Notes under the pieces: model-generated
The model's input: the letters and a program-made list of their open reading frames with translations, nothing else
Database searches by the model: none
Told to the model about the DNA's origin: nothing
Program-made: the position numbers and the translations under genes
DNA from: Aureliella helgolandensis
GTDB lineage: Bacteria; Planctomycetota; Planctomycetia; Pirellulales; Pirellulaceae
DNA length: 64,000 nucleotides
Reading direction: 5' to 3'
Assembly (NCBI RefSeq): GCF_007752135.1
Contig: NZ_CP036298.1
Span: 4,650,001-4,714,000, forward strand
Shown: piece after piece, positions 38,701-45,359 of the stretch
Position numbering within the stretch: the stretch's first letter is position 1
Layout: every line of letters starts with the position of its first letter

Positions 38701-38890
38701 TTTGAGCCATGATGTCAAACTTGTAGAAGGAACTTAGGCATTCGCGACTCTCGAGTAACTCCAGCTCCAGATGATGTCGCAAAACACGTCGGTTGCTTGG
38801 ACCAATGGCTGTGCCTCGAGTTCGCCTATCGCCCGTTACCAATTGCCCGATTCGCCAGACCATCGCCGATGCTCTAGACCTGTCCTTCAT
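32765..38890 (-). CDS. Giant secreted metzincin/VCBS-repeat/dockerin protein
   Basis: 2,041 residues. Near the N-terminus LELELLESRECLSS resembles the LExR-type motif of planctomycete extracellular proteins; no ordinary signal peptide is visible. A zinc metalloprotease core lies about residues 590-625: HEIGHALGLRH (HExxHxxGxxH) and the Met-turn VMDYD, as in metzincins. Then comes a cadherin-like/Big segment (NDSDPDGDALQVTELES, AYTPPKNFVGIDSVQYSI), a long FG-GAP/VCBS region with many calcium loops (DLNSDGLPDIV, DFNGDGRPDLVV, DFTGDGKLDVAI, DLNADGWADVVL, DLNNDGNVDVVV, DFDGDGNLDVLG), and a C-terminal dockerin-like pair (WPLDVTDDGIVAPLDALIIINNLN and DTNNDGFVSPVDVLLVVNFLN). It probably acts at the cell surface on proteins. 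The ATG at 38890 is accepted. Confidence 0.93.
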   Translation of the reverse strand: MKDRSRASAMVWRIGQLVTGDRRTRGTAIGPSNRRVLRHHLELELLESRECLSSFYKFDIMAQTGANGIVTLQNIEPAVSINDSGGVALVGATSAGQSIWHTEEPLFIQRMSFESPSPSRTYGRELQLNNIGQVAAVDRASLPDGISWDARIWNVYNPGASENIVAHAFSPEMDGEYFDTLATSVSIANDGKLAFAGYEYWDERSGEHAGDTDWEIHLSENFVDARDTASNPTWGSGSEVSTLPAAPAFFRFKAADGNKVVVALRKGSEGPKEIVLHNSTGKGGTTAIASTAQGKWKNLGMRPGISDDGSIVTFYGEEYENKDVDGDGITGPGLFASVANSNEPRELVRIASLKDGFSEFAIDQYVSATNINTDTISSSFLFQAIDNQGKVGVFRSQVKFEVDRDTGTFIEDFVVSTPTSVILQGEEIPGVGTIKDVAVHDSLNNLGTAAFWVSTAGGQAIVRTELPMHRVVLYWGQVAPVKVELVVTDSGHPEYVVKPGGTPAYMSQPDYRRALRNHIEQQFVQSGISRVEIVDEPANAPNFERGATTVYFTLANSDLLGYAVGDSIDRFNRRPEDIVLVYAAGNVELDAETATHEIGHALGLRHINPDASAIDVMDYDSAKNDVELFSSVPVFIVEPPETGNPKAVIAADRHNNVYHLRRFLEGDSHDLLVAEGLEPGEWDLPSWTYSYLPVEFAFKLKDGTSPSNIQLYDVYIKAGYGIDDLQTLAHYDAISLEELAKLPVHLQEGQSLRLFAASKPHGTFDVDLASGDPFVEEGVVLYPEFGTKTWFLQMSDASTGNYSTLADVTVVVSANQLPVANNDEGLAYSGLAASFNVLVNDSDPDGDALQVTELESTRTQGTVSITPTGQIAYTPPKNFVGIDSVQYSIRDSRGAKATAELRITVQDRPRIIGISPDGNSAVTSLQSIDVDFSRAMDEDSVTDVSHYLVQHESLGVLPLTSANYTQQGGVYRVHLTLDNSITMRPGGVTLRANGLLIRDTHGQSLDGDNKNLFVINPNSNEVVKLGQTPGGVPIIESSQQIPGFDLPADMVTLDLNSDGLPDIVTVNSSGGEIVIYEAQSGGGYRDPVSKRVANNGVDQESLLEQLFVADWNVDGLLDLLVHERVMGLGSTVEVKVHILLNDGKFGLTDAVETPILLEAGEGTILAVADFTGDEQPDLAVVGPPVDGSIFNYSAKGSVSIYAKDRYLGYSQTKVLSTLKAEWYPYTAITGDFNGDGRPDLVVSNTGYYVFDQGIVAYMSTPTGLGAAMTIEYERTGSGSITAGDFTGDGKLDVAILHDYYRNSYGINDGNVVTVLAGDGKGGFTEQPQQLLNRRALSLAGMADFNGDGKQDLLLTASPWPFDYVGGFPGLEQTSTWVLNGDGQGQFHPATAEPISAGAGELGSLSTIVIDDLNADGWADVVLGSRDSFQVRPLLNDQSGKLGAVGKDILISPRLADHPENEFRSVVDINHDGLDDLLALVGSPAQLAVFLATSEGALKVEAFYPLPSGTVYGWLTTGDLNNDGNVDVVVATNDGPAVWLGTSSGELNPVNGSPFAFGDFAFFNTKEPGALADLNGDGNLDLLATVSELQGYYETPIGWVTFFGDGSGNLFFNRNTFLEFPEGYDFPIPASTPSHPNYAPLLLDYDHDGQLDYLVATTQDELTTLTVYSGKGNGTFKPTVSTVQPGYTHVYGYQAADFDGDGNLDVLGYSDLVVELFLGNGMGNFTLAEGYTNALYGSLTEPAGSSYRFAAISTADFNGDGIADVAASKSSHWISDINENMNNVTFFANDGTGRFAQGQQLTLGAAPGTLNSYPKYEWPSTANVDLVASLGAVKLTSPLTFPEGVQVLAGTGPVGAVIVCWERDAEIAQATVNSNGTWTMLLQRRLSAGYHPLQWMATNSEGLMSDVLSASVLVQRSNLNWHNFDWPLDVTDDGIVAPLDALIIINNLNQNGSRALVGQRPQSLGYIDTNNDGFVSPVDVLLVVNFLNSNESEGEVSAVHSIEAGSATPVPSIFSRSEWEEEDKDRLRYRWFTRFSKWTSRT

Positions 38891-39274
38891 GATGCTATTC
38901 TGCCTAGTTCAAATTGCCGCTAGTTCCGGAGAAACGAATAAAGCCCGTGTCCCTATGCCGACCAGATTTTTAAGCTGCAGAGTATACCCGAAGATTCAAC
39001 ATCCCTTTCGGGCTAGTGCTTATCCGAGTTTTACTTCTACTAACCATTTCCGACGCAACAACAACCTAGCTATCATAGACAAGAGTGATCCAATTGCAGC
39101 GATGGAACTGTTGCAACTCGCGTAGGATGATTTAATAAGAAGATTTCCAGTCCGTCTCTCAAACAGCATTGCTCATTTTGCAAGTGTGTCATGAAGCGCG
39201 TGGTAGAGTATAGCGGTTCCATTAAGGGTATCGCGGAATTTCGGAAGCGTCCGAATCGTTGTTAAAAGTTGAAA
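38891..39274. other. Gap between the VCBS gene and the IS256 element
   Basis: About 380 bases holding the VCBS-gene promoter, if local. No gene supported. It does not continue the integrase that lies on the other side of the IS256 element, so sequence has been lost or moved. Confidence 0.4.
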
Positions 39275-39351
39275 GGTGGTCTCCCAGAAGGCAATATATT
39301 GCCTTCTGCATTTTCCAATTTACGTCGGTTACCGCCGACGGGGAGACCACC
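39275..39351 (+). promoter_or_regulatory. Three-way-junction leader ending at the transposase ATG
   Basis: An 11-base outer stem (GGTGGTCTCCC at 39275-39285 with GGGAGACCACC at 39341-39351) encloses two inner stems: a 24-base perfect palindrome at 39285-39308 (arms CAGAAGGCAATA/TATTGCCTTCTG) and CGTCGG/CCGACG at 39323-39328/39335-39340. The structure ends one base before the ATG at 39352 and includes the only ribosome-binding-like sequence (GGGGAG). It should hide the start site in readthrough transcripts, limiting transposase synthesis. Confidence 0.7.
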
Positions 39352-40557
39352 ATGACTGAATCTAGTTTGTTGCGCGAGCTTGGGCAAGTTTCGAACGCTG
39401 AAGTTGGCGAAGTGTTTCGCGAATTCTTACGGGGCTCGATCGTGAAGATGGCCTGTGAGGTAATGGCTGCCAAAGTGGCTGAACTGTGCGGCCCTAAGCA
39501 CTCCCCGAGCGATTGTCGGACCTATCGAGCTGGTAGCGCCGCGGGACGCATCTTGGTCGAAGGTGAACGAGAGTCGGTGACGCGTCCGCGAGTTCGCGAG
39601 CGTCAGGAGGCGGGTGGAAGCCGCGAAGTGGAGCTGCTCAGCTACGCCGCCGCCAACAATCCTGAGCAGCTTGAGAAGGCTGTAATTCAAGCGTTGAAGT
39701 CTGGGGGCAGCACTCGTCAGATGTCTGTGGTGAAGCCGAAGTCGCCAGGCGTAAGCCGCTCGAGCGTCTCGCGTCTATGGCAAGAGGCGGGAACACGATT
39801 GATCGACGAGCTACGCAGCCGTGATCTGTCGGGGCATACGTGGTGCATTCTGATGCTCGATGGTATCCGGCTAAGCTCAGACCAGACGGCAGTGGTTGCT
39901 CTCGGTATTGATTCTGAAGGCTGCAAGCATGTGCTCGACTTTGCTCTGGGCAGTAGTAAAAATGCCGTTGTATCCAATGAATTGCTTGCTCGCTTGGCTC
40001 GTCGCGGCTTTACTTGCTCGCAGCGTTTACTGGCAGTCCTGGATGGCAGCGATGTGCTTCGCAGAGCGGTCAAGGAGCACTTCCCCGACTCGGTCATCCA
40101 ACGCTGCTTAGTTCACAAGGAACGCAACATCCGTGGCAAGCTATCGAAGCGTCATACGGGCGAACTCGCTCGACTGTTTAGACGACTCCGTAGCGTGCAG
40201 GGCTATACCGCCGCACAAGAGGTCGTCGGCGAGCTAGAGGCATTCCTTGAGCCTCTCAATGCCGAAGCGTTTAAGAGCCTTCATGAGGCCGGTGAGGACC
40301 TGCTAGCCCTACACCGACTCGAAGTGCCAAACACGCTCCATCGTTCACTGCTAAGTACCAACGCGATTGAGAACTCCTTCCTGAACACGCGTCGCCGCTT
40401 GGGGCGTGTAACTCGCTTCCGAGCCGACACGGATCAGGCGAGTCGCTGGCTGTCGTACGCACTGCTTGAGGCCGAAAAGGGGTTCCATCGAATCAGCGGC
40501 CACCAGGAACTACCTAAGCTGATTGCCGCCCTAGCGAGAGAACACGAGGCTACACCA
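39275..40557 (+). mobile_element. IS256-family insertion sequence (ends approximate)
   Basis: The element is defined by its transposase. The right end is placed near 40557 because the minus-strand integrase homology stops at 40557-40566. The left end is placed at GGTGGTCTCC (39275), which partly matches the right end read inwards (GGTGTAGCCTC). No 8-9 base target duplication was found, and the left flank is not integrase sequence, so a deletion next to the element is likely. Confidence 0.55.
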
Positions 40558-40629
40558 ACAAAGCCGCTGCAGTTTGACCATCGCTTGAACCATCCCCGGC
40601 ATGTGGGGCAGGACGGCTTCCACCTCTGA
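39352..40629 (+). CDS. IS256-family (mutator-type) transposase
   Basis: 425 residues from the ATG at 39352; the frame opens earlier (39259) but through the structured leader. The DDE residues are in ILMLDGIRLS, LLAVLDGSDVLRRAVKEHF and STNAIENSFLNTRRRLG, with the family motif RCLVHKERNIRGKL between. The C-terminal domain ends EKGFHRISGHQELPKLIAALAREHE. The last 25 residues (PTKPLQFDHRLNHPRHVGQDGFHL) are encoded by DNA antisense to the neighbouring integrase, so the transposase reads past the element's right end. The catalytic core is complete and the protein may be active. Confidence 0.9.
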   Translation: MTESSLLRELGQVSNAEVGEVFREFLRGSIVKMACEVMAAKVAELCGPKHSPSDCRTYRAGSAAGRILVEGERESVTRPRVRERQEAGGSREVELLSYAAANNPEQLEKAVIQALKSGGSTRQMSVVKPKSPGVSRSSVSRLWQEAGTRLIDELRSRDLSGHTWCILMLDGIRLSSDQTAVVALGIDSEGCKHVLDFALGSSKNAVVSNELLARLARRGFTCSQRLLAVLDGSDVLRRAVKEHFPDSVIQRCLVHKERNIRGKLSKRHTGELARLFRRLRSVQGYTAAQEVVGELEAFLEPLNAEAFKSLHEAGEDLLALHRLEVPNTLHRSLLSTNAIENSFLNTRRRLGRVTRFRADTDQASRWLSYALLEAEKGFHRISGHQELPKLIAALAREHEATPTKPLQFDHRLNHPRHVGQDGFHL

Positions 40630-41207
40630 ATCGGCAACCGGCTCAACTGGATCCGTCTCCCGGGCACCGCTACTGCCTACCATCTCGCCGCCAACCGATT
40701 GGAGTCGGCGAAGTACGGACTCGTCAACCAAATCCTCTGAAACACCCCACTTTACCATTTGCTTGATTTTGCCGACCCCCATATTGATGTAGGTACGACT
40801 GCAATCGGCGTCAATCATCGACTTAATCAGCTCTTTGAGCGCCAAGGGTCGGAAGTCGGCAACGTCGTAATCACCATAGCGGGCGCGCAGTCGCTTCATA
40901 ATCGCCTTGATTGTCTCAATGGAACCGGTCTGGCTGCCATCATCACGACGATACCGCTTCTCGCAATGCTTGCGGAATCGGTTGATAAGGTCGGCAACGG
41001 TGATTCCCCCGGCCTCATGCTCGGGGAGTCCAAAGGTCGTATCACGACCGGTGACCAGCCATTGGTTGATAAGCCGGCGTATTCCAGCTTGCTGGCTTTG
41101 GTCCCATGTGGGCCTAGATAGTGGTCCCTACCGTTGATTGAAACGACGGCTTGGCCACTGCGGCGATGCTTGCGATATTTGGGGACCGCTGTAATCAGTT
41201 TGGGCAT
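40558..41207 (-). pseudogene. Truncated, frameshifted tyrosine integrase
   Basis: It starts at the ATG at 41207 with AAGGAGG eight bases upstream. The N-terminus (KYRKHRRSGQAVVSINGRDHYLGPHG) and core-binding domain (ADLINRFRKHCEKRYRRDDG, YGDYDVADFRPLALKELIKSM, RTYINMGVGKIKQMVKWGVSEDLV) match planctomycete phage-type integrases. A frameshift near 41080 (after EYAGL) splits it, and the catalytic half (all Arg-His-Arg-Tyr boxes) is missing beyond VKLQ, where the IS256 element begins. It lies 120 bases from a tRNA 3' half, in the usual integrase position. Confidence 0.85.
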
Positions 41208-41229
41208 GTGCGAACGCCTCCTTTGGGCT

Positions 41230-41251
41230 CAAAACGGTATGTACCGTTTTG
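41230..41251. promoter_or_regulatory. Perfect inverted repeat upstream of the integrase gene
   Basis: CAAAACGGTA and TACCGTTTTG flank two central bases. The site lies 23 bases upstream of the integrase start codon, where an excisionase or repressor operator or the -10 region would be. It is a good candidate for a regulator-binding site left from the integrated element. Confidence 0.45.
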
Positions 41252-41327
41252 TGCTGTTTGGAAAACGCCGCACTTCCGAACACCAGAAGGCAACCTAAGT
41301 CCTTATTCGGCAACGATTTAAGAGAAG

Positions 41328-41373
41328 TCGGGCTGGCGGGATTTGAACCCACGACCTCTACCACCCCAAGGTT
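41328..41373 (-). tRNA. 3' half of tRNA-Pro(GGG); probable attachment site
   Basis: On the minus strand the sequence carries an anticodon loop TTGGGGT (41363-41369, anticodon GGG), the 3' anticodon strand GGTAG, variable loop AGGTC, a T-arm GTGGG-TTCAAAT-CCCGC (41336-41352), the acceptor strand CAGCCCG and discriminator A at 41328; no CCA is encoded. The 5' half is absent: upstream sequence does not form the D-arm or the matching acceptor strand. A 3' tRNA fragment beside an integrase gene is the usual product of site-specific integration into a tRNA gene. Confidence 0.75.
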
Positions 41374-43503
41374 GCAGCCCCCCGTTTCTTCACTAGCAAA
41401 AACCAGGGCAAACGCTCTAGTGCGTGAACCGTTGCACCAAATGTTGCACCAGATGTTCCAAGCCAGCGAATCCGGCGTAGCCGTGCTGATAGTCGAGGCT
41501 TTGGGGGAAAGTGCCTCTGTTCGGCTTGTTGCGCAGATAGCGAAAGAGCTGAGTCAACGCAATTCTTCAGGCATGTCGTAGAGGACGACTGCAGCAAAGA
41601 GCACTCCATCCGCGGGAACTTACGTGAGTCATGTCCTTTGAACCCGATAGAACCTCTGCTGGAGCGGCAGTCTACGGCGCTAAAGCGTTCACAGACAGTC
41701 AGCAGAAGAACTTGGCCGCACCTTTTAGAGGTGCGCAGCTGCGCACCTAAGCGCAAAAGCGTTTACGGATCATCTGAAGAAGAACTGGTAGACGGTAAGG
41801 AGACAAAAAAGAGGATTGGTAATGCGGCTGGAGACTGCTCGCTGGCCGTAGACCGGGGTAAGCAACGCTGCGGTTCGCAATTGCCTGAGCGAGGTCAAGA
41901 CTGCACAGTCTGCGCAGTCTGTGCAGTCCCCTGGATTGGTAAGCCTGGGCGATGAGTGCTCAATCGCTGAGTCTCCTCACCGCGACTCTGGCTCTAGCAT
42001 TAGTGGGTTGTGCTAGCAGCCTGGCCGGATCAACTGAGTGCTGTCGTCCCCCCTTGCTCTTGGCAACCCGATGAGTGCCCCTCAAACACTCCCAAACAGT
42101 CGTCTAGATGGCGTCTAATTCCACGACCAATCCCCTTCAAACCTCATTTTGGTTCACATGTGGGCCGTTTCGCCTCCAACACAATCAGAACTAGTGAAGC
42201 CTACTTGAGTGTTTGAACTCGAGAAGCAACTTCTATCCGTATATTGCCCGTGTTTCGGATGGATCTACAAGGCAAACTGCGGGCTAAGTAACTGCTGAAG
42301 GGGACGCGCGACGTTAATCGCTCCCAATCGATCGGAAAAAGCAAAATCTTGGCACCGCAGCGACTTCTGGCACGTCGTAAAGTTTCCAGCCCGCAGCTGC
42401 TTAGGCTTAGCAATGTCCGCAAGCCGAAGGATCGACCATGGCTCTACGCGTCGTTTTCCGTGGAAATACAGTGCTATTGAGCTTTCCCAGGCAAGTGCGT
42501 CGGCCATCAAACTAGCAGCTTGCGGCTCATCAAAACCTGCAAAACGCAATTTTCATCGTTTGTGTTACTGCGGGCGAAAATTGTCGCTCGCGCGCGTCAA
42601 ACCGTGCGTCCGAGGTGCCCCAGCAGCCGCTTGGAGCGTTGGAAGAGCCTTGGACGCAGGGTATTGAATCGATCAGCCCTCCGAAACGACAAACGAACAG
42701 CGATTCACAAACTCAGTTTTGACATAGCGCAGGAATCTGCGACAGCTGACGGTCGGCCGGCAAGGTTTTAGGCGTCGAGTTGGACCTAAATACTTAGCCA
42801 AATTCGGCAATTTGACTTAGTCAGATGCAAGCTACGGGCAATGCCGTCGGCTGGCCTTGATCAGGTGACCGATCGTGGATCGGTCCATCTTTCCAATCAC
42901 TCGCTTGATGCTCACGCGTGAGCCACTCTCACGCAGTTCCCCTTCTTCCCAAGCAGACTCACCACCGACTCAAAGGCGGAGCTAATAACTTCGCTACCAG
43001 CGATAGGCGACCATATCTCGAAACTCAACGGAAACACGCCAGAATGAGGCGTAGACGCCGCGAGGTGCCATTCTACAGTTAAGCCGGCAATGTCGCCGGC
43101 TCGCCTCCTAAGCTACCCAAGGTAACGCATTGGCGTGTAAGCGAACAACACGAATATTGCGATGCCGACAATCAGTTTCCAAGCCGACGACGAGATGGCA
43201 AAACTAAGCCGCTTGAGGCAAGAAACAGGAGCATCGTCTTGGCCGTGGGCTAAAAATGCGACAGTCTACTATTGATTGAGCCTGAATCGCCGGATTCGCT
43301 CCACCGCTTCGCACCTTCATCCCGAACTTTGAAAGGGTTGATCAACTATCTGAGAAAAGTAGTCGGTCACATTGAGTAAAATGGCTGCCAAGCGCCCGCT
43401 CAGCAACCAGACTCGAACCACTGTCCTATTATTCCGAGTAGGCTAGTGCGGTGGTTAGCAGGCCGCGTCATAATTCGCCCCCCAGTGCAAGCAGGTTTTT
43501 CCC
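41374..43503. other. 2.1-kb noncoding stretch with palindromes and a coding scrap
   Basis: No intact gene is supported. Visible items are: a perfect 20-base palindrome AGGTGCGCAGCTGCGCACCT at 41729-41748; a near-perfect 30-base palindrome at 41899-41928 (arms GACTGCACAG/CTGTGCAGTC); a GCCGGC-6-GCCGGC hairpin at 43083-43100; and on the minus strand around 42840-43010 a frameshifted coding scrap (SEVISSAFESVVSLLGKK, then GELRESGSRVSIKRVIGKMDRSTIGHLIKA and a stop) of unknown origin. The stretch fits a decaying integrated element. Confidence 0.45.
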
Positions 43504-44256
43504 GTGAAATTAGCAACTTGGAATCTGGAGTCCTCCAGAAGTCTTTCGCCTGAACGGGCAGCAGCATTCCGAGAGGCAATTAAAGAGGTCGATGCCGACG
43601 TCTGGGTGCTTACAGAAACATGTGCGAGATTCTCCCCGGGAGATCAGTATCACCTCGTGGCCCAGTCCGGCCCTGCTACGGATTTGAAGGCGTCGTCTGA
43701 TCGGCGTTGGGTCTCGATCTGGTCACGGTTCGATGGCTCGCCATTGGAAATTCAAATACAGACAGACCGCATGGCTTGCGTATTGCTCCAGGAGCCTAAC
43801 GGAAGAGACACGCTAATCGTGGGGACGCTACTTCCGTGGCTAAGCGACTCCCTCTGGCCCGGTGCTAAAGGATTTTGTGATGCTCTTGGTGAACAAGTCG
43901 ATGAGTGGACCAGGCTAAATGCGATGCATCCCGGTTCAGATCTGGTTGTTGCAGGCGACCTCAACCAATCACTTCCCTACCAGCAATATTACGGCTCGAT
44001 AGCGGGGGCGAGTGCCCTCAGTGACGCGTTGCGAACTCGCGGTCTACTCTGCCAGACCGAGGGAAGCGATCCCTCAACCAGTAAACCGAGAATCGACCAT
44101 CTGTGCATCAGGAGAAGTATGGTCGACACTACCGCTAAGCCTGCGGTAGAGTCCTGGCCAGTTCCTTGCATACAGGGACGCCCAATTAGCGACCATGCTG
44201 GTGTTAGTATTCACTTGAATCCACCGACCAATGAACGCCAGGAAACCGTGCAGTAA
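43504..44256 (+). CDS. Endonuclease/exonuclease/phosphatase (EEP) family protein
   Basis: 250 residues from a GTG at 43504 with only a weak ribosome binding site. Family motifs occur in the expected order: KLATWNLESS, VWVLTETCARF (the metal-binding Glu), VVAGDLNQS (DxN), RIDHLCIRRSM and SDHAGVSIHL (catalytic SDH). All active-site residues are present, so a metal-dependent phosphodiesterase or nuclease is likely; the substrate is unknown. Its last third and downstream noncoding DNA are duplicated at 32201-32612 beside the IS3 element. Confidence 0.85.
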   Translation: MKLATWNLESSRSLSPERAAAFREAIKEVDADVWVLTETCARFSPGDQYHLVAQSGPATDLKASSDRRWVSIWSRFDGSPLEIQIQTDRMACVLLQEPNGRDTLIVGTLLPWLSDSLWPGAKGFCDALGEQVDEWTRLNAMHPGSDLVVAGDLNQSLPYQQYYGSIAGASALSDALRTRGLLCQTEGSDPSTSKPRIDHLCIRRSMVDTTAKPAVESWPVPCIQGRPISDHAGVSIHLNPPTNERQETVQ

Positions 44257-44502
44257 GCAAGTGCTACACAGTCACAATTCAATCCCAGCTGCAACAATTG
44301 TGAGAATTGGCAGAGTTCACCAGCAGGGAGTGCCCAGTCTGTGCACCAGCGATGATCCAACGACGCGACGCTGCTGAGGGTCGATTCCTCCAACTCGCAA
44401 AGGAGCGACGCTGGCTAGGTTCGCTCGTCATCCCCAAGCATCTCAGGGCCGCGTGACTGCGTAAGGACACGCCCTCATTTGTGACTTCGGAGGATCGCGT
44501 TC
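44257..44502. repeat. Downstream half of the EEP duplication
   Basis: Positions 44257-44432 match 32429-32612. No gene is supported. Confidence 0.6.
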
Positions 44503-45331
44503 GTGACTCAGGTCGCTTTGGTGGCACGGAAAAACTGGATGGGGCATTTAACTTTGCAAGGCGGTTGGAAAAACAAGCTGCTAAACGAGGACTGTAAGCG
44601 AATTCACGAGGAGAGGCACGAGTTGAATCGGCTCGTATTTGCATACAGGTTCGGTATCACGTCAACCCCAAAAGATGCGGTTAAGCAAGGGGGCTTCAAG
44701 CAATTCGGCTGGACACTGGAACCATACGATCTGGATCGCCTACGAACCCGGCTCGCTCGCGATCTTCGTCATCTGATTGCGCAGCAGCCTGCCATTTTCT
44801 GTCGACCGTTTTTCCCGACGCGTGGTGAGCATTCTATTTCTGAGTGTCGCGACACGCTCGTGATCGAATCACCACTGCGACGTCCATGCGTTGGCAACCT
44901 GGTTGGCGAGACGACTGCAACTGGTCGGCTATCGGATCTGGTTCTACGGAACGGCACCGCTGACCGGCGAAGCTGCCGACGACTCGCTTTGCGTCTTGAT
45001 CGAACAGCGGGCACGGCGGTTCTTACCCATCTGCCGCACGACGATCCAGGGATTTGCCGGATTGCCTGTACGAAAGTGTCGGCCGGGCGAAGTTTGTCGA
45101 CGTTGCCGAGCAACGCGCTTTAACCTGCGTCACTCAGCCGATGGGATGCAACTTCGGCGACGTGGACAACGGCGGCTACCTGGAGTTTTGCTTGGGGCGG
45201 GCAACTTGGACTATCAGGGACTAATGCCGGACCTGATGTTTCACAATGTCGAAGGCCGCCGGCGGCTCCCGTCACATCAGACGGGGCACGCCCTAGCCTT
45301 TACATCTAAGCCATCTGATTCACACCGGTAG
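44503..45331 (+). pseudogene. Degenerate gene with TIR-like segment
   Basis: The first frame (GTG at 44503) encodes about 115 residues of unknown type (HELNRLVFAYRFG, YDLDRLRTRLARDLRHLI), then CRDTLVIE. A second frame carries on with DVHALATWLARRLQLVGYRIWFYGT, LTGEAADDS and RARRFLPICRTT, which resembles bacterial TIR domains (W-L-x-x-x-L-x-x-x-G-Y-x-V-W-x ... L-x-G-E). The switch of frames near 44870 indicates a frameshift, and the expected FISHA-type start of the domain is damaged. It is a probable remnant of a TIR-domain protein, but the assignment is tentative. Confidence 0.4.
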
Positions 45332-45359
45332 TTTCGCTCGTGCCGTTGTGCCGGCTCCG

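Noticed and set aside
41128-41581. Frames on both strands across the tRNA fragment (containing GLAGFEPTTSTTP and MVEVVGSNPASPT)
   Set aside because: These peptide strings are well-known false translations of tRNA genes.
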